Positions 21,060-32,599 are shown, counted from the first letter of the stretch. The stretch: DNA of 64,000 nucleotides from Rhizophagus irregularis (GCF_026210795.1 NC_089436.1:1240001-1304000); one strand, 5' to 3'. Numbers and translations: made by a program. Notes: a model not told the origin generated them from the sequence alone.

Positions 21060-21880
21060 ATAGGTATTATTATAAAAGTTTATATCGAGATTTTATTAGC
21101 GAACATTACGATTATGCATGCATATATGAACTCAATATTAATAACAATATAGAAATCATAATTAATTATTTACTTTATAATTAGTGGCCAGTTTGGACGG
21201 TCCTTTAAAATTTTGCCATACAACAGCAGTATTGTTCTGATCCACAACATGGTAATTATAACAATTAAGTCAATTAACGGTTAATGAACGTATATTGTAT
21301 TACGTAAAATCTTAACCGTTTATGCTACTAGTACTATATTAATTTTTTTTTCATGGCTAAAGCTTTACTAGCCTTTCAACTGCATTTGAATGTTTTGAAG
21401 GTAACTCTATTTTTACTTTTTATTCTTTTATATGTTTATAATAATACTTAAACTATCAGAATTTAACAAATTTATTAAATTTAATCCTAATTTTTTAAAT
21501 TGCGTTTCATTTTATTTAAGTGTGAAAAAAATCAATATATTACGAAGAATAAAGGGGTATCAAATCAAGCATATTGATTGATATTTCTTAGCATTATTAC
21601 ACAAATATTATTGGTTAGGACATTTGCCGGACAGATTTGGCCGGAGTTATGCAGAGTTATGCACGAACACGTGATCAAACGGCCAGCGTTACTGTAGAAC
21701 AAATAGACCTGATAGCACCTCGTTTATTATTATTATTGTTTATTATTAAGTGCTCTCAAGTCTCAACTAATCAACATTAATACACTCATCGGTATTAATC
21801 ATTTGATTTTGTTGAATACCATGATATTAGTTCAATTATGAAATCTTCCTTTCAAATTTGTCTCGTAACTAGGGGTTAGA
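21060..21880 (+). repeat. direct duplication, copy 1 (mostly unoccupied sites)
   Basis: This segment recurs in the same orientation at 27400-29620 (phrases 'gattatgcatg.atatatgaactcaatattaataacaatatag', 'tttcaac.gcatttgaatgttttgaa', 'tattacgaaga'). The later copy is longer because at least three MITEs have entered it. Here the matching sites are empty at 21442-21444 (TAA), 21448-21451 (TTAA) and 21675-21685. Confidence 0.8.
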
Positions 21881-21906
21881 TAAATAAACGGGGGCCAACT
21901 CATAGG

Positions 21907-22049
21907 CAGTGATGTGCTCTTGGAATATTGGAAGCACTATTGGAAGCACCTTTGGAAAGATTGGAAGCATAATTTTCTAATAAAACCATTTGGATTGGAA
22001 GCTTCCAACCAAATTTTTATGTCATTGGAAGTACAAATGCACATCACTG
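21907..22049. mobile_element. 143-bp hAT-like MITE
   Basis: Ends CAGTGATGTGC / GCACATCACTG are perfect inverted repeats, and the 8-bp target duplication ctcatagg is perfect (21899-21906, 22050-22057). The inside repeats 'attggaagca'. Confidence 0.88.
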
Positions 22050-22057
22050 CTCATAGG

Positions 22058-23600
22058 TTACACAGGCTGATCAACAATAACTAATAACCCATGTTTAAGA
22101 TGAAAGATCGGCAATAATCATGTGAAAATACAATATTTGTCAAAGCTATCTTTAAAAAACTTGATCGGCTTTGAAATACCTCAAAACTATATGAAATTTT
22201 ATTAAATACATAAAAATAATATACAATAAAAGAAGAAAATGCTATTTTTAGACAGTTTAAATAAAAATATTTAAAATTTTTATTGAGATCTCAAAAAAAA
22301 AGTGTAATTTTTAACTTTCTATTGTCAAGTACTAGTAAAAACATATAAAACTAAGAACAAAGCAACCAGTGGTCCAATTTAGATAAAAAAACAACGTCTA
22401 CATAAAGCTAATATGGACGAACTTAACTTTTTGGATCGACTGCTACAAATTAAGTTACCAATAAAAAAAACCTCGTTCTTGATCGACCAAGTCAATTGAC
22501 TCGACTATCATAAACCGACTGAATACTCGAAAAAGACTATATAAGGGCGTGACAAATAGGTTTCACATACGATACATTATGACAAATATTTCACTATAAT
22601 CGCGTGCAGGTGTTATTTATTTGGTTACGGTATGTTCTTGTGTATTTGTTACGGTATTGTGCTTTGAGGTGTTATTTATTTGTTCTTGTGTATTTTGTTA
22701 CGATATTGTGCTTTGTTGTTTTTTAGGTATGAAACTTTAGCCGGTATTGCTTTCTCCAATTACGGTACGAAATCACCTAATAAAATATAGTACCTATAAT
22801 ATTTTTTCCTTTTTAGTATTACCACGAAACAAAGTAATCTTTTTTGTATTTTCATAAACATGACAACAAATAATTAAATCATTTAAATTGTATTTAGAAA
22901 GAAAGGTCTTACCAGTTGAAAAAGATACGAACGTTGATCATTTTACAGTTTTTGATAAAAAGAATGCTCAATAATTCTTTTTTAAAAAGTCTAGTTGTCT
23001 TATTAATTAAATCGATCAAATAGATTAAAATTTTACTTTAAAATGCTCAGGACGAAAAATATACTAAGTCGTGTGATAAGTCCTATTGAATGGAGGACCA
23101 GGTCCTAAGAGAATGAGTCCTAGAATTTAGGTTTTATTAAGTCCAGACCTGGACCTGATCCCAGGATCTGGTCTTGGGCTAAATTATTTATAAATTTTGT
23201 TGCATAAAAATGAAATTTCATTTATTTTTATAATTTAATAATAACAAGAGTATGTTTTTTTTTGTACCCAAATGAAATTTTAGAAGAATTCTTAATGCTT
23301 TTTTTCATTAATTCTTTTATTGTCAAATAATATAAAATTATCTTATTAGTGTTGCATCAATTCAAAACTATATACTAAAGACTTAATACTGTATATTTAC
23401 AAAAATTTTAAATAATGCTGTAAATTAGTAAATACAGAATAAATACAGAACAAACGTGCCATCTGAGCTGTTAAAATACCACTCATTGTTACATGGTACA
23501 TTTTAGAATTTTTAATAAATATTGGTATATTCAGTAGCATATCGGCATATTTGTTATAAATCTTATCATTTCTGAAATTCTATTGGATAGGACTTTTTAA
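22058..23600. other. no gene; AT-rich with a few repeats
   Basis: Apart from the TATA-like site at 22537 and its tandem repeats, nothing codes. The text around 23080-23170 repeats 'aggacctggtcctaagg'-like phrases. Confidence 0.35.
22537..22547 (+). promoter_or_regulatory. TATA-box-like site followed by a tandem repeat
   Basis: CTATATAAGGG stands out from plain AT sequence. It is followed at about 22611-22725 by two imperfect copies of a 55-60-bp unit ('ggtgttatttattt...ttcttgtgtatttgttacg.tattgtgcttt') and a ttttttag acceptor-like end. No gene starts downstream, so this may be the promoter of a lost or mobile gene. Confidence 0.3.
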
Positions 23601-24539
23601 GATCAGATTTTCGTCCGGACCTAAAGTATAATTTTGACGTACTTCATTTTATATCAATTTTTCATCTTTTTTGATAAACTTTTATGTAAAATTCCCAAAA
23701 AAATTCTAAATATTAATTTGAACTCAATCGTATTGTGTAAACAAAAATAAATAAATAAATAAATAAATACATTGCCTTTTCGTGCTAGCATGCTATCTCC
23801 AAGACGCGTGAAATGAATTTTTAAATTTGACATTGCTCTGTGAAACTTTAATGGCGATGATTATCAAGAAAAAAAATAGATTTTAGATAGATTAATTAAA
23901 ACGTCCGAATTTTAAGTGTTTTGCTACTAAAAAAAGGGTAAATATAAAGTAACATCAAAGAAGAATTAATCGTAAACTAGTCAAATTTTTATAATCGAAT
24001 TTGGAAATCGATTTGCATAATTCAATATTCACGTGATCAAAATGCGATGGTTTTTTCACATGGTTTCATGGGCATTCATTCTAAAGATAGGGTTTTTCAA
24101 AGTTAATATTTTCAGAGTAATTACGTAACTTCGCATTTTTACATTATGTATTAAGATTATTAATATGCAGGTGAACTGTTAAAGATCGACTTTGTGCACG
24201 CGGAGTCGTGGAGAATAAGTACTAGAGATATATCCAAATTACAGGTTTCAGAAATTTCACGCTTATGTAATAGGTATATCTTTTTAAAATTTACACCTTT
24301 TAAGATTTTTTTTATTTCACCTTTTTAAGATTTTTATTTGGTCCTATAATTATCGAAATTTTATTTAAACCGGAGCGATAAAACAATATGAAGTAGGACT
24401 TATTGTATTCTATGATAGACATTTCTATACTTAGGTGATTATTATACAATTAGATCAGCAAAATGTTTCCTTTGGCAAACGTGCCAAATGACGTAAAATA
24501 AATATCTAAAGTTTAATTATATCAAATTTTAATAAAAAA

Positions 24540-24605
24540 AAACGCCAAATGGCTTGTTTATTTTATTTCGGTCGGCCAATAACTTTTACAAAGCGGATGA
24601 CTATT
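24540..24605 (+). pseudogene. scrap of the kinase intron / exon-2 boundary
   Basis: The phrase aacgccaaatggct (start of the kinase intron, 3974-3987) is followed by a 'ggtc..' stretch and 'cttttacaaagcggatgac', a worn form of the exon-2 start (tgtttacaaagtggatcac, 4084 on). Everything else of the kinase is absent. The same scrap exists on the minus strand near 47860-47880. Confidence 0.55.
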
Positions 24606-25058
24606 ACATATGACGTATCCCTTCTAATATCTCTCGTGATCTAAGAAATAAAGTTTAAAAATTTAAAAATCTTATGATAGAAAAGCAGACTAAAAAAAAA
24701 AGGAAAACAAGCGATAAATATTCCTTTTTTTGATTTGAAAAGGCAAGCTGCAATTCGTCGGGTTTATTTCAATTATTATTAATTTTTCGTATGAATATAT
24801 AGTAACCTATACTAAAATCGATAATAGAATTACGGGTAAGTAAATAATTAGTCTAGGTAGAAAACATCATTTCCCAATTATTTAATTCCGCTTAACGCCG
24901 GTTCGTTACACCGGAAATATTTCTCCTTGTTTTTTTTTTCAATTAAAGTGTATAAAATATTTTTTCAAATTATTTATATCTGGATTTTTTTTTTCCAAAA
25001 AAAATTTTTTTTCTTTATTCTCCATTTAACTGTTCTCACTATTTCACATAAAAATAAT

Positions 25059-25717
25059 ATGAATAATATGGATGAAAATTTACAGCAATCGCTTATTTAT
25101 AATAATACCAGCATTGAAACTGGTGAATCATTTGATTTTTCTACCACAATTCAACAAACTACGCAAAGTCAAGAATCTTCAATAACGTCCCATGGAAATG
25201 TGATCGATGTAGCAGCACATACTATGCAACATCAGCAGATTTTACAAGTTTTAAATTATTTAAAATTTTATTACTTTTCACCTAATGATGTCAATTTTTA
25301 TCTTGTAATTTGTAAAATCATTTTACAAGATTCTTTTAATGATCATAATCATTATGATCATGAATTTTTTTACCAGCATCCAAGTTATCCCACTATAAGA
25401 TATCATGTTTCTTGTAAGTTACTTTCATACTCACTAGTAGAAAACATTTTGAATAATGAAATGTGTGGAATAAATTTTGATACAGAATTATTGTCTTTAG
25501 ACCAAAAAAATTCAATCTTGAACATAACTTGAAACATAAACTTTTCTACCGAATGATCTGTGATAGAAGCACAAATGACGTTGGGAATAATGAAATGATA
25601 ACACAAACCGTTTCATCAATGGCAGGCAATCAAAATTATAATGATAGTGATTTTTCAAGTAATGAACATATTACTCACCAAGATACAAATGGGCTGGCAA
25701 CAAGAATATTTCAATAA
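25059..25717 (+). pseudogene. unknown gene, frameshifted copy
   Basis: The start MNNMDENLQQSLIYNN and the next 148 codons match the intact 222-residue gene on the minus strand at 46406-47074. An A-run near 25504 has seven As where the sister has five, which shifts the frame after LSLDQK; the second half (from MKHKLFYRMICDR) stays open in another frame to 25717. This is a disabled copy, or a homopolymer read error. The encoded protein is Asn/Gln/Ser-rich at both ends, with a hydrophobic, aromatic middle (LKFYYFSPNDVNFYLVICK). I do not recognise a domain. Confidence 0.65.
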
Positions 25718-26605
25718 TTTTGAGCTTCGACAAAATAATTTCATATAAATTCGTATACGTATTATAAACACAATATAATTGGCTTTTGCTAAAATCATTA
25801 AGTAAAATTATGGTAAGAAAAAATTTGCATAGATTAAAAGAAAAATATTTTCCAATTCCTTTAACCCATTTTAACGCTGATTATTATAACCGAATTTCTT
25901 TTTCTAACTACGTTTTTTTTCGTTGTCATCATACATGAGGAATCACAAACTGAATTTCATCGTAATGTACTAGTAAATATTTCTCGAGTGTTGTTATATA
26001 ACTAATTATGAATTTCTAAGATTTTAACACAAAATTCAATTAAGCTTTAACAAACTTTATTATTTTATTAGTTTAACGAGAAATTCTTATTTACATCTTT
26101 CTTATTAATATTTTTACTAAGATTGCTTTAAGTTTTGAATATTATTAAATATACATACAAAATTTAAATAGATATTCAACTAATAATTAAAATCAAATGA
26201 ACTGTAAATCAATATCTAGGATATTGCATTACATGCACGAAAAATAAATGTTTTATTTTTTTTTATCCAGTTCAAATTAATATTTCGAATGTGGCTGGTT
26301 GCGTAAATATGTAAAATTCCAGCCTCTTGCAGAGAAAAAAAAACTTTTTTATTATGAAAAGTTAATAAAAAAAAATGAATCTACGTGGGAATTTATGGAC
26401 ATTTATTAAATATTTATGCTCTGATGAAATTCCCATAAAAATATTTTTTATTGAATAATAGACTAACATGTGTTTATACGTTGCACATGATTAGATTTTA
26501 AAACAAAACAATTGGCAAAGAGGGTAAACGCAAAAAAAAAATAAAAAATAAACTTCTTAATCATTATTTTCCATGGAATACAAATTAAAAATGATATATC
26601 GGCAA
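25718..26605. other. 3' flank and non-coding sequence of the module
   Basis: About 25855-26040 is the shared 3' flank and the rest matches 45700-46330 in reverse complement. No frame is supported. Confidence 0.45.
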
Positions 26606-26894
26606 TAGTGTTTGGAATCATGTAACAGTTATTCGAATAACTCGAGTATATTCGAGTATTCGAATAAGCATAGTGGTTATTCGAGTATTCATTTAGCCAG
26701 ATATAGTATAGTTAAAATTCTAATTGGGCATTAAATCCTTAAATTTAACTGAGTTAAAATCATAATTCAGGCTAAAAATTATGTAAATCATTACTATAAA
26801 AGGAAATTTAACTTATTCGAATATTATTCGAATACACTTTATAAATTTAAATGAATACTCGAGTGTATTCGAATATATTCGATTCCAAACACTA
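26606..26894. mobile_element. 289-bp hAT-like MITE with an empty site in the sister copy
   Basis: Perfect termini TAGTGTTTGGAATC / GATTCCAAACACTA and a perfect 8-bp target duplication, atcggcaa (26598-26605, 26895-26902), enclose repeats of 'attcgaata'. The sister module has one uninterrupted ttgccgat at 45706-45713 with matching flanks, which proves insertion after the module was copied. Confidence 0.93.
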
Positions 26895-27065
26895 ATCGGC
26901 AATTTCCGAATTGTGAAACTTTAATTCATTACATCAAAAATGTTCTATTAATAGAACTTCATAACGACTGCATTATAATGTAATGTTACACATACAAGTG
27001 CATGAGTCCCGAGTCCTGATGAAATTTCTGAAACCTGGGACAATCTTAATTAGGTTGCTCTCTGT

Positions 27066-27399
27066 GAAAAAGTCTATTACACTATTACGTAATAATATTA
27101 GAATACTGTGGATTTTGACATTATAAAATAAAAAACGGAGATCGAATTCATTTTGGCAGAGATTTTAAATCTGATCAAGAAAAAAAAAAAATATTATTAC
27201 GACCTGAATTGGACAGTTGTGGTGGAAATGTCATAAAATTCTTCTCTATTCCAACTTCCAAATTATAATATCAATAGGTATTATTATACCAGCATTATGA
27301 TATGCTTTTGGCCGGAATTACAAATCTAATAAAACACTGGCCGGCATTACATCATAAATTCACCATTGGTGAACATCACCACTGGTGATATTTAGCAAT
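27066..27399. other. spacer with a partial element
   Basis: No gene. The phrase 'caccactggtgatatttagcaata' near 27377-27400 recurs near 30612-30640, so a small element end is likely. The preceding 'ccattggtgaa' can pair with it. Confidence 0.4.
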
Positions 27400-28045
27400 A
27401 CACTTATTATTATATCGAGATTTATTTTCTTATTGTAGCGAACATATGATTATGCATGTATATATGAACTCAATATTAATAACAATATAGAAATCATAAT
27501 CAATTATTTTTTGCCATACAACTGCTGTTATATAAAGCAGTATTGTCTGATCCACAAACATGATAATTATAACGATTAATGAATGAATAGTCAATTAGCG
27601 TTAATGAACGTATACTGTATTACGTAAAAATCTTTAACGAATTTGATCAGTGATTGAGTGATAGTCATCAGACTGCCTGATAATTTAGTGATGAATAAAC
27701 TAGCAAATATGTCAAACATTTAATCCAATCATTTTGCCGATCGATCGGGTAAGGGTGAATTTTGGTATTTCTATATCTTAAATTTATATGAGAATATTCC
27801 TTAATTTAAATCTTTACTAGTCTTTCAACCGCATTTGAATGTTTTGAACAAGCAATAATGCGGGACCTTAATACTACTAATTACCTTGGGTTCTATTCTG
27901 TATACTTTTGGTATTGGATAAACTTCCGGCATTACGACAAATGGAAGCGTTTCGGCATACACCCTAGTGAGATTTTTCTTAACAATATTAACTCTGCAGC
28001 ATGTAATTTTACTTTTATTCTTTTTATATGTTTTATAATATGTAA

Positions 28046-28313
28046 TTATCATTTAGCCACATAGGTTCATATTGAACATCTTATCCATTTATTTTATGCA
28101 GACATACAATAATCCATATATGATCATACGATAATTTAAGTTAGTAGAATAAAAAAATAAAACAATCTCTTAAAATAAACTTATTTAACTTATTTATACA
28201 TTTTATATAAACTTTTTAAACTTTTATATAATAAACTTTTACATATAATTTTTTTTAAAACTAATACATAAACTTTTTAACTCTCAATATGAACCAAAAA
28301 AGCTAAACGATAA
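28046..28313. mobile_element. 268-bp PIF/Harbinger-like MITE
   Basis: Imperfect inverted ends TTATCATTTAGCCACATAGG and (reverse-complemented) TTATCGTTTAGCTTTTTTGG extend into a shared ttcatattga. TAA is duplicated at 28043-28045 and 28314-28316. The direct-duplicate copy has a single TAA at 21442-21444. Confidence 0.75.
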
Positions 28314-28319
28314 TAATAC

Positions 28320-28790
28320 TTAATTCGTGATCCGCGTAAAAAGTAGAGAATTTAATTATTAAAAACCGGGGTTAAGTTATATATAGTAATATATAATAGC
28401 GCGGAATCTGAAGACGCGGCAAATTAAAGTATGAATTTTTTAAATATGATGTAAAAACTAAAACCATTAGCATAAAATTATACCATTTGACTAACTTTTT
28501 ACTAGAAGTCCGGTAAAATTTTCAATAATTAGAAATAACTTTTCTATTCGCAACGTTAAAAATAAGGCATTTTTTACCTTTAAGCCTATAAGTAAGTCAT
28601 TTATAGTGCTCAAAAAATTTACCGGACTTTCAACAAAAAGTAAGCCAAATAACATAATTTGATGGCAATAAACTTAGTTTTTATATTATATTTTAACGAT
28701 TAGTACTTTGGGTTGCCATGACGTCAGATTCTGCGCTATTATATAATTACCCCGATTTTCGATCTACTTAATTTGCGGATCACGAATTAA
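28320..28790. mobile_element. 471-bp piggyBac-like MITE (TTAA duplication)
   Basis: TTAATTCGTGATCCGCG at the left and GCGGATCACGAATTAA at the right mark the ends. The paralogous site in copy 1 reads aatac-TTAA-actatcag at 21448-21451, and here aatac-TTAA...TTAA-ccatcag, so TTAA is the duplicated target. It lies four bases from the preceding element's TAA. The inside shows 'taaattttaccggac' inverted phrases. Confidence 0.85.
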
Positions 28791-28991
28791 CCATCAGAAT
28801 TTAATAAATTTATTGAATTAAATGTCGTTAAAATAAGTAAAAAACTTTTTATTCTATTTGTTTTATTTTATTTAAGTGTGGAAAAAACCAATATATTACG
28901 AAGATCAATAAAATAATAAAGGAATCAAGCATATTGATATTTCTTAGACACCGACGGCAGAGTTATGCGCGAATACGTGATCAAATGACCA

Positions 28992-29465
28992 ACTACCCCA
29001 GTGGCACCGACAAAAATTTAGCGATCACGTGACCAATTTATTTGTCGATCTTTCCCAAAAATGGTAAGCAGATTTAACGAAAAAATTTATTGTTATTATT
29101 TTTTTTGAATAAAACTTACTACAGACATTTTCTAATTTTAAAATTCGTAAACTATGCCTAAATTTGCTTGATCGCAAGTTTACTTAGGCAATAAAGGTAG
29201 GTTTTGAATACAGAAATTTGTAAAATTAATTATTTTACGAATTATCACATAAAAAGTCAAAATTTTATATTTAAAACGTATTTTTATCGTCTAGGTAAAT
29301 TTGTAGAGCGTTCAAAAATACACATACTATGTAAGTTTAAAAAATTTATGGCGTTTATATTGTGTTTTATTCTTATTTTTTTATTTTTTTGTTAAATCTG
29401 CTTGCCATTTTTGGGAATGATCTACAAAATTGGTCACGTGATAGCTAAATTTTTGTCGGGTAGTT
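28992..29465. mobile_element. 474-bp Mutator-like MITE (11-bp target duplication)
   Basis: Both ends carry ccgacaaaaatttagc.atcacgtgacc as inverted repeats over about 75 bp. A perfect 11-bp duplication, tcaaatgacca, flanks them (28981-28991, 29466-29476). The direct-duplicate copy has one tcaaacggcca at 21675-21685. The 63-codon frame inside (29204-29395) is not conserved coding sequence. Confidence 0.82.
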
Positions 29466-29587
29466 TCAAATGACCAGCGTTACTGCGGAATAAGCACCAT
29501 TATTATTGTTTATTATTAATGCTCTCAATTAAATCAACATTAATAATTAATTGTTTGATTTTGTTGAATAACATGCTATTATATTAG

Positions 29588-29965
29588 TCCAATTATGAAA
29601 TTTTCCTTTTAAATTTGCAATATCTCGATTTTTGCACCATGCAGTCAGTAGTCTCTTGTCAATCCGAAAACTTCCATATTATAGAACTTCATTATTTGTA
29701 CATATTTGTATTATTTATAACGGAATTCCGAGACCCGGAAGCCGGGTTGGACAAGTTTATTCCGTGGTTTTTTTTATTCCGTATTTCCGTAAATATATTC
29801 TCGAAACATGAAAATTATTCAAGTTGCTTAGATTTTTAGTTATTTTCCGTAAATGTATTCACGGAGATTTTACAGAAATTACGGATAAATATTTTACAGA
29901 CCTCCAGATTATTTTCTTTTATTTGCTTTTTATTTTTTGAAAATTGCAACGTATTATATATATCA
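29588..29965 (-). pseudogene. kinase-like exon-1 fragment broken by a small element
   Basis: The segment matches the exon-1 region of the kinase-like gene at 54767-54975 (phrases gcaccatgcag, 'ccgagacccgg', 'acctccag.ttat'). A stretch at about 29750-29905 built of 'ttccgtaaatgtattcacgga' interrupts it, related to the MITEs at 30379 and 40474. The frame is lost. Confidence 0.6.
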
Positions 29966-30378
29966 AATTTTTGGAAAAAATATTTAAAAGAGAACGCTTG
30001 CCGTGTCCATGTATTGTAAACACAACATTTATATCAGTAGTTTCTTTGAAACAATACAATCATAGCTATATTGTGTTGTCATTCCATAGTAACCTATTTG
30101 AATACTATTTCTTGTTAATTATAGAAAAATAAATATCTTCAGTTACTGTATGGTGCAACTTGTAATTAGAGGTAATCTTAACGCAACACAGATAATATAT
30201 ATATGCGAAATTACATAATTGACTCATGAAAATATTTTATAGAATAAATACTATTTCATTTCACGGGTTTCATGAGCATTATTCTTAATCGCCAATTATA
30301 GACATCAACTACATTATTTACATTAACTTCGAAAGTTATCCTTAATTAAGATCAGACAATTAATATATATATATAGTA
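29966..30378. other. no gene; worn 5' module flank
   Basis: About 30160-30345 is a worn copy of the shared 5' flank in minus orientation ('catgggtttcatgagcattattcttaa' type phrase, compare 55310-55435). It belongs with the exon-1 fragment beside it. The rest is unassigned. Confidence 0.4.
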
Positions 30379-30516
30379 CCCTGTAAAAAAGTCGATCCGT
30401 TTTTTATATTCCATGTTTCCGAAATTAATAACCTTATATCACGGAATTTATCGATTTATTTACATTTTCTGTGAATGGATCCGTGAAAGGCTCATTTTTA
30501 CGGAGTTTTTACAGGG
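30379..30516. mobile_element. 138-bp MITE, CCCTGTAAAAA family
   Basis: CCCTGTAAAAAAGTCGATCCG on the left and ...CGGAGTTTTTACAGGG on the right are imperfect inverted repeats around 'ttccgtgaatgga'-type sequence. It is the same family as 40474-40659. Flanking TA is present but a target duplication is not clear. Confidence 0.65.
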
Positions 30517-31699
30517 ATATAAATACAATTATTAAATTATAATTCAAAGGTTTAGTTCATTAATCATTAAATCATTAATTTGAAAGCTAAATCTCCTAAT
30601 CCTGGTAAGGTGACAATCACCAACGGTGATATTTAGCAATACTCAAGATTATTTAGTAAAATATTTGCTAACTCTGTTGGATTATTATTTTTCCAAGCTA
30701 TATTTTAGCATATCTCGAATCCCAAACATATCTCTGCATAACCAAGACGCATAGCAATGTCACGAATAGAAAATCATTTATTCAGACGTCCATTAAATTA
30801 TTAATACAAAAAGAAAAATGTGGGAACGCAAAGATACACATTCAGTCGTTATTGAGAAACTTAATCTTATATTAACATTACGATAATTTTACGTAATAAA
30901 TGAAAAATTTTTTTTCTTCCACAACAAAGCTATCAAAAATTGGATACTGATTTAGGGTCTGATGCTTATATTTTAGTAGAAAAATTATGGAAGTTACAAA
31001 GGGCATATCAGAATCATTGGAGGTTTCAAAAATGCATTTAGTTCTAAACAAAAAATCTAGGGTTATAAACATGATTTAGTATTTATATCATGATAATAAT
31101 CATTTACTCAGATTAAATGTAATTTCGTTGTGATAATAATTTTGTCTCGTCGCGTGCTGATATATATACTTACATACTGCTGTAATAAATTTTCTTTTTA
31201 GATATAGAGTAACAATAGCAAAAAAATCCGATAATAATTACTAATCTACTAATTACATCAAAAATTTTTTTTTTTGTTTCATCAAATATTAATCAAAGTC
31301 AATTTTACTCGGGTTACATATAATATTCTTCGGAAAAGAGTAAAACATTAGTATGTTTATTTCAAAAAAGAACCTATATCTAAAGTTCGTTAAGTTGTAG
31401 TACCGTTTATTATCCGGAGGACTATATATGTCTACTATGAAAAATGACCAATCACGTGAATTTCTCGTCTCCTCACGTGACGTTATACAATGAAATCGCA
31501 AATTTTAGTTTTACCTCCGGGCAATTAATTATTAGGTTAAATTCTACTTAATATAAATTTTTCACATGAACATCTACAATTGAGAAATGAAGTAATAACA
31601 AAGGATAAATGGAATCATAATCATAATGGAAATAATGATTAAGGAGATGAAGAGGAGAATGATGACGAAAATTAGGGAACACAAGTACAGTAACCGTAC
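30517..31699. other. no gene seen
   Basis: AT-rich sequence. Minus frames at 30878-31072 and 31289-31501 have no supporting motif or splice structure. A worn 'ggtgatatttagcaata' element end lies near 30618. Confidence 0.35.
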
Positions 31700-32504
31700 A
31701 GGGGTTACGGTACGTTTTGCCGAAAGCCATTTCGCCGAAACCCACTTTGCCGAAGCCATTTCGCCGAAGGTATATTTCGCCGAAGGGATGTTTCGCCGAA
31801 GAGACGTTTCGCCGAAGGGATGTTTCACCGAAGCTATTTCGCCGAATCATCCATTTCGCCGAAAGACATTTCGCCGAAAATGAGAAATATCAATTTTATA
31901 AAATTATTAAATCGTGTAATCATAAAAATAAAATTTTTTTTTTATTTATTTATTAATCTCATCATGAACCTTAATTCGTAATTCATGTAAGATTATATGA
32001 TGGTTTTACAATACTGTGAAGATGGAAATTTGAGAAATTACTATATATATGAATAAAAAATTAGATTATTATTCAAAAATTGATAAATTACAACAAATTG
32101 CAAGTGGACTTCTGGATATTCATAATTCTGGAAAAGTAATTGTTAATTATGTTAATTAACAAAATTTTAGTAAAAATGTCTTGCGATTTCTTATTAATAA
32201 AGTGTGAACCAGAAGGCTCAAAATTTATATTTATATACAATTTAACATATATTAATGATATAAAAAAATAAAAATTATTCCTATTTTAAGGCTAACAGTT
32301 TATTTTGTAAAAAAAAATTTCTAAATTTTTTAAATTTTTCCAATTATCAACTTTTAAGAATTATTTGTGAAATTGTAGGATTTACAAATGTTGCAATTAA
32401 TACTACCTATGTAAGAAACGAAGATTTCCCAAGGTTTCGGCAAAACGTCCTTTCGGCGAAATGGCTTCGGCGAAATGGCTTTCGGCAAAATGTCCTGATA
32501 CCCA
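31700..32504. mobile_element. foldback-type element with TTTCGCCGAA iterons, carrying a kinase fragment
   Basis: About 11 tandem variants of 'n4-6 TTTCGCCGAA' fill 31720-31880. The inverted form (ttcggcgaaatgg, four units) fills 32438-32495. Outer ends gggttacggtacgttttgcc and reverse-complemented gggtatcaggacattttgcc match. The size (about 800 bp) and plan equal those of the element at 50342-51130. No target duplication was found. Frames at 31548-31956 are translations of the iterons. Confidence 0.75.
31991..32149 (+). pseudogene. kinase-domain fragment inside the foldback element
   Basis: With one frameshift near 32050 the segment reads DYMMVLQYCEDGNLRNYY then KLDYYSKIDKLQQIASGLLD and IHNSGK, i.e. 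the hinge to helix-E part of a TKL-like kinase of another subfamily than the module kinases. It lies wholly between the two iteron blocks, so it looks captured by the element. Confidence 0.6.
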
Positions 32505-32599
32505 AGTGGTGATAGATATAAGCGATATGAAAGGAGGTTTTCTATAATAAATTATTTATTATTTATTAAAGGTACTAAAAATTTCAAACAAATTCGAAT

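Larger units (their letters stand above)
23610..27065 (+). repeat. module copy carrying an unknown gene instead of the kinase
   Basis: The upstream part (23610-24425) is the shared 5' flank seen at 2160-3376. Stretches near 24880-24925 and 25855-26040 are the shared 3' flank. The kinase frame is missing; between the flanks lie a scrap of kinase intron (24540-24605) and the unknown gene at 25059. The reverse complement of 45580-48900 is the closest relative, sharing the same replacement. Confidence 0.7.
27400..29620 (+). repeat. direct duplication, copy 2 (loaded with MITEs)
   Basis: Copy 2 of 21060-21880. It is enlarged by elements at 28046-28313, 28320-28790 and 28992-29465 and by a further unmatched segment at about 27850-27995. 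Segments between the insertions line up with copy 1. Confidence 0.8.

Noticed and set aside
31720-31880. Regularly spaced short repeats, CRISPR-like at first sight
   Set aside because: Spacers are only 3-8 bases, an inverted block follows 560 bp later, and the genome is eukaryotic. It is the iteron block of a foldback element.
31548-31956. Overlapping frames on both strands with repeats such as FRRRDVSPK and SAKYTFGE
   Set aside because: They are translations of the tandem TTTCGCCGAA iterons in several frames, not a protein gene.
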